DNA of 64,000 nucleotides from Rhodopseudomonas palustris JSC-3b. GTDB taxonomy: Bacteria; Pseudomonadota; Alphaproteobacteria; Rhizobiales; Xanthobacteraceae. The notes below the pieces were generated by a model. It was not told the origin of the DNA. It worked only from the letters and a program-made list of their open reading frames with translations, and did not search any database. Shown one piece after another: positions 52,089-64,000 of this stretch (position 1 is its first letter; each line of letters begins with the position of its first letter). The stretch lies in assembly GCA_000504425.1 (NCBI GenBank), contig KI632513.1:520063-584062 (forward strand), read 5' to 3'. Made by a program: the position numbers and the translations under genes.

Positions 52089-52781
52089 ATGGCAATCGGA
52101 AAGCGTTTGAAGAAGGCCCGCGAGGGTATCGACCGTCAGAAGCTGTACCCGCTCGCTGAGGCCATCAAGCTGGTCAAGGAGCGCGCCACTTCGAAGTTCG
52201 ACGAGACCATCGAAGTCTCGCTCAACCTCGGCGTTGACCCGCGTCATGCCGACCAGATGGTTCGCGGCGTGGTGATGCTGCCGAACGGCACCGGCCGCAC
52301 CGTGCGCGTCGGCGTGTTCGCGCGTGGCGCCAAGGCCGACGAAGCCAAGGCTGCCGGTGCTGACGTGGTCGGCGCGGAAGATCTGGTGGAGAAGGTGCAG
52401 GGCGGTACCATCGAGTTCGATCGCTGCATCGCGACCCCGGACATGATGCCGCTGGTTGGCCGTCTCGGTAAGGTGCTCGGCCCGCGCGGCATGATGCCGA
52501 ACCCGAAGATCGGCACCGTGACCATGGACGTCGCCGGTGCGGTCGCCGCCGCCAAGGGCGGTTCGGTCGAGTTCCGCGTCGAGAAGGCCGGTATCGTGCA
52601 GGCTGGCGTCGGCAAGGCGTCGTTCTCGGAAGAGAAGCTGGTCGAAAACGTCAAGGCGCTCGCTGACGCGGTGTCCAAGGCCAAGCCGACCGGTGCCAAG
52701 GGCACCTACATTCAGCGCGTCGCCGTGTCCTCGACCATGGGCCCGGGCGTCAAGGTCGAGCCGGGCACCATCATCGGCTAA
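52089..52781 (+). CDS. rplA: Ribosomal protein L1
   Basis: 230 residues, starting 6 nt after the rplK stop. [34 protein letters not shown] and [15 protein letters not shown] are standard. L1 binds 23S rRNA and usually represses its own operon mRNA. A terminator follows. Confidence 0.98.
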   Translation: MAIGKRLKKAREGIDRQKLYPLAEAIKLVKERATSKFDETIEVSLNLGVDPRHADQMVRGVVMLPNGTGRTVRVGVFARGAKADEAKAAGADVVGAEDLVEKVQGGTIEFDRCIATPDMMPLVGRLGKVLGPRGMMPNPKIGTVTMDVAGAVAAAKGGSVEFRVEKAGIVQAGVGKASFSEEKLVENVKALADAVSKAKPTGAKGTYIQRVAVSSTMGPGVKVEPGTIIG

Positions 52782-52808
52782 CCAGCGCTGACCAAATACA
52801 GTTTGCGA

Positions 52809-52841
52809 GGGGCGAAATCGGGCAACCGGTTTCGCCCCTTT
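52809..52841 (+). terminator. Rho-independent terminator after rplA
   Basis: 13-bp stem 52809-52821 with 52826-52838 (one G-U pair), GCAA tetraloop, then TTT. It splits rplKA from rplJL. Confidence 0.85.
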
Positions 52842-52949
52842 GCTTTGCGCTGTCTGTAGACTGCTGGTGGCGACATGGTACCGTGCCTGCTTGGACCATA
52901 GATTGGTCCACGGTATTGGATCGGGTACTGCCTTGTGGTGGAGGTCCGC

Positions 52950-53219
52950 GTGAAGATTTCCGTGTCGGAGGCCAAGGGGCAATTGACGGAACTGGTTCGG
53001 CGCGCCGAAGCTGGGGACGAGATCATTCTGACCCGGCATGGTCACCCGGCCGTCCGTCTCGTGCCAGTCAAGCCCGCGCAGGATCATCAATCCCGTCGCA
53101 CTTTGCTCGAATCGGTACGGAGCGCCGGCGCCGCCAAGGCGACAGCCGGCCCGAGTTCGGCGCGCAGCCAGGATTTTTTGTACGGCGGTGACCGCAGAAT
53201 CGGTCCAGCGGGTGGTTGA
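52950..53219 (+). CDS. Phd/YefM-type antitoxin, 3'-end altered
   Basis: 89 residues from GTG 52950, chosen for GGAGG 5 nt upstream. VKISVSEAKGQLTELVRRAE with ILTRHGHPAVRLVPV is the DNA-binding fold of Phd antitoxins, which repress their own promoter and neutralise a VapC-type toxin. The C-terminal toxin-binding part appears normal until SARSQDFLYGGD, then runs into RRIGPAGG, so the gene end seems to be lost in a deletion. A VapC fragment follows in another frame. It may still bind DNA. Confidence 0.8.
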   Translation: MKISVSEAKGQLTELVRRAEAGDEIILTRHGHPAVRLVPVKPAQDHQSRRTLLESVRSAGAAKATAGPSSARSQDFLYGGDRRIGPAGG

Positions 53220-53355
53220 TGCCTATGCGCGCTGGGGCAAGGGTGTGCACCCGGCAGCCCTCAATTTCGGCGATTGCTTTGCCTATGCCTTGGCGAGAGA
53301 CTGCGGCTGTCGTCTGCTCTATGTTGGCGACGATTTTGCCAAAACCGACCTGTGA
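53185..53355 (+). pseudogene. VapC PIN-domain toxin, C-terminal fragment
   Basis: The frame reading VTAESVQRVVDAYARWGKGV, HPAALNFGDCFAYALARDCG, CRLLYVGDDFAKTDL matches the last 55-60 residues of VapC PIN nucleases, including the LNFGDC and GDDF acidic sites. The first 75 or so residues, with the N-terminal metal-binding Asp, are missing and there is no start codon, so the toxin is dead. Confidence 0.8.
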
Positions 53356-53356
53356 C

Positions 53357-53979
53357 GCCCAGTTGTGCGCACGGACAGGTGGTGGAGGCGGTGCAGCTCA
53401 ACGCGGATCGCTCCGCCTTGCATAATGGATGCCGCGGCACCGTTTTTGCCCTTGGCAAGCGCGGTAAGACTCGTTAAACAAACCCGCCCGGACGTGCTGG
53501 CGCAGGCTGGCTTGTCCGTGCACGCATTCCGAAAACCCGAATTGTTAGGAGCTTGTTCCTTCAGTCCATCCGCCTGGAGCGTCTGAAGGAATGAACGACC
53601 GACGTCGGATGAATGCGGCAGGGCTCCAGATGAGGTGATCCGGCGACGGATTGTCAAATCGGGGTCCGATCCTGTCCGAGACTGCAGGCGCCCGAGATAA
53701 GCGAAAGCGCATCAACGGCTTAATCGATGCCTGCATAGATGGGTGACAACCGGATTTCGCCGTGCGGCTCGCGTCGCCGGCAACGGATCAGGTTCGAACC
53801 TCGACACCCCGGGCCACGGCCGGCTTCGCCGGCGCGGTACGGGAGGGCAGGCTTTTCATATCGTCTCGCCCGGCGTGTCTGATGAGGTCGTGTATCTCAA
53901 GGTCAGGTCGGGCAGGGCGATGGGTGTAACCCGGCGGCCCTGCCTCTCGGCAAAGGTCGCCAACCGGAGAGAGCTTGCT
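53357..53979 (+). promoter_or_regulatory. Long leader region upstream of rplJ
   Basis: About 620 bp with no supported gene. An L10 leader, the mRNA structure bound by L10-L7/L12 for autoregulation, is expected in the last 180 bp or so, since rplJ starts a new operon here. GC-rich inverted segments such as GGCCGGCTTCGCCGGC at 53818-53833 could be part of it. I cannot confirm the kink-turn motif by eye. Overall the first half is likely degenerated sequence next to the toxin remnant. Confidence 0.4.
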
Positions 53980-54498
53980 GTGGATAAAGCGGCAAAAAAA
54001 GAAGCGGTCGCATCGCTGAATGGTCTGTTCAAGACCACCGGCGTCGCGGTCGTCGCTCACTATTCCGGCCTCACCGTTGCCCAGATGCAGAAGCTGCGTT
54101 CGCAGATGAAGCAGGCCGGCGCCTCGGTGAAGGTCTCGAAGAACCGGCTCGCCAAAATCGCTCTTGAAGGCACCGACGTGGCTGCCATCGGCTCCCTGCT
54201 GAAGGGGCCGACCGTGATCGCTACTTCCGACGATCCGGTGGCTGCGCCGAAGATCGCCGTCGAATTCGCCAAGGCTAACGACAAGTTCGTGATCCTCGGT
54301 GGCTCGATGGGGACGACTGCTCTGAACGTTGACGGTGTCAAGGCGCTCGCCTCGCTGCCGTCGCTCGACGAACTGCGCGGCAAGCTTGTGGGTCTGGTTC
54401 AGGCCCCGGCGACCAAGATCGCTCAGCTCTCGACCGCGCCCGCGTCCAAGCTCGCGCGCGTCGTTCAGGCCTACGCCACCAAGAACGAAGCGGCTTAA
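53980..54498 (+). CDS. rplJ: Ribosomal protein L10
   Basis: 172 residues from GTG 53980, with GGAGA 9 nt upstream; the sequence [20 protein letters not shown] is the normal start, although the frame is open to 53743. [20 protein letters not shown] and [14 protein letters not shown] are standard. L10 anchors the L7/L12 dimers on the ribosome stalk and represses its own mRNA. Confidence 0.97.
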   Translation: MDKAAKKEAVASLNGLFKTTGVAVVAHYSGLTVAQMQKLRSQMKQAGASVKVSKNRLAKIALEGTDVAAIGSLLKGPTVIATSDDPVAAPKIAVEFAKANDKFVILGGSMGTTALNVDGVKALASLPSLDELRGKLVGLVQAPATKIAQLSTAPASKLARVVQAYATKNEAA

Positions 54499-54549
54499 GC
54501 CCTTCCTCACACCACTGGTTCGAACTGATACGCTAAAGGAAACTGATCA

Positions 54550-54921
<372 letters not shown>

Positions 54922-55392
54922 GCTCAATGCACAGCCCGGCGGCGCGGCATGGCTCCGCCGTCGGGGGTGCGATGGTTCTTCAGAAGTCGCGGCGAGGGCC
55001 TTGGGCCGATCGCCGCGGTTTCGTCCCGGAGTGCCGGGACACAGGAAAGTGTGGAGATTGGCCGGGTTCGCCCTTCGAATCTCCATATTGTCGTCCCATA
55101 TCGGGGCGGCAGCACGGCAACACGGTTGAGGGCAGGGACGGCGAGCTTCTTGCGCAGCCGTTGGGAGATCAGCAATTTCGGGCTTTTTCGGTCCGTGACG
55201 AGATGTTGGGACGGGCGGATGCAGTGAGCTGCGCCGCACGTCGTTTTGCGTTCTCGACTGAAGCGTGCGCGCTTAGGATAAATGTCCCAAGCTGAAGCCG
55301 CCGACTGAGACCGCAGCGTAATTCACACCCGGGGCTGGTGCCAGCCCGTCCCGGAAGCATCGCCCCGGCGGGCGACGAAATGAGAGGCCACG
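54922..55392 (+). other. rplL-rpoB intergenic region, no gene seen
   Basis: About 470 bp, somewhat long for this junction. It may contain an attenuator or an rpoBC promoter; I could not place one. GAGAGG precedes rpoB by 5 nt. Confidence 0.4.
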
Positions 55393-59517
<4,125 letters not shown>

Positions 59518-59525
59518 CAGCAGCA

Positions 59526-59550
59526 GGGCGGCGCAAACGCGCCGCCCTTT
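59526..59550 (+). terminator. Strong hairpin between rpoB and rpoC
   Basis: 9-bp GC-only stem 59526-59534 with 59539-59547 and loop AAAC, followed by only three T. Since rpoC must be transcribed onward, partial attenuation or RNA processing is more likely than full termination. Confidence 0.5.
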
Positions 59551-59698
59551 CAGCCTTGTTCCGGGGGCGCGGCGGCAGGCTGCGGCACAGGGCAGGGTGG
59601 TCCCGCGGTGGGCGCAACGGCAGCCCGGGACGATACGGCGCGCAGGTTTTTGAGATTCTGCAGCAGGCGTGGCGAGGCCTGCAGGCAAGGAGACGATG

Positions 59699-63895
<4,197 letters not shown>

Positions 63896-63928
63896 GCTCA
63901 TTGCGAGCTATTCTCAGTGAAGTTGTTG

Positions 63929-63954
63929 AAAGGCCGGCGCAAGCCGGCCTTTTG
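63929..63954 (+). terminator. Rho-independent terminator after rpoC
   Basis: 10-bp perfect stem 63929-63938 with 63943-63952, GCAA tetraloop, then TT and a T-rich tail. Confidence 0.9.
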
Positions 63955-64000
63955 GCATTCAGCGACGATTTCCGCGCTGGAATTACGGCTTTTTTTTTTT

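Overview
This is a GC-rich chromosomal window from an alphaproteobacterium, most likely Rhodopseudomonas or a close Bradyrhizobiaceae relative. That reading rests on the tuf-trnW-secE-nusG-rplKAJL-rpoBC order and protein sequences, a form IV RuBisCO-like protein, a BchO-type hydrolase of bacteriochlorophyll synthesis, and the characteristic GCAATCC/GGATTGC extragenic palindromes. The species is inferred, not proven.

Region 1 (1-22.2 kb) is a type I secretion and surface adhesion locus, all on the plus strand: TolC-like outer membrane protein, ABC exporter with a degenerate C39-like domain, HlyD-type adaptor, a periplasmic LapG-type cysteine protease, a small MliC-like exported protein, and one giant gene (about 4,800 residues) for a repetitive RTX adhesin. 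The adhesin has a PAAG site at residues 118-121, where LapG cuts LapA-type adhesins, so the locus looks like a complete surface-retention and release system, except that no LapD-type c-di-GMP receptor is encoded here.

Region 2 (22.3-29.2 kb) is metabolic: an exported hypothetical protein; a RuBisCO-like protein directly followed by a cupin, the pair expected for the methylthioadenosine-isoprenoid shunt; a 37-residue membrane microprotein; a BchO-like hydrolase away from any other bch gene; a NapH/NosR-type polyferredoxin membrane protein; a DUF4142 protein; and tRNA-Gly(TCC).

Region 3 (29.2-42.7 kb) is mixed: a small HTH gene, a hexanucleotide microsatellite, an AraC regulator, a diguanylate cyclase with a C-terminal haemerythrin domain, cysK, a DUF2087 protein, a TetR regulator divergent from an acyl-CoA dehydrogenase/phosphotransferase pair (a split ACAD10/11-like module), two SDR dehydrogenases and a beta-lactamase-fold hydrolase. 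Four REP-like palindromic elements lie between these genes.

Region 4 (42.7-64 kb) is the conserved translation/transcription block tuf, tRNA-Trp, secE, nusG, rplK, rplA, rplJ, rplL, rpoB, rpoC. It is interrupted twice: a TetR-controlled RND efflux cassette sits between tRNA-Trp and secE, and a decayed Phd-VapC toxin-antitoxin pair sits between rplA and rplJ.
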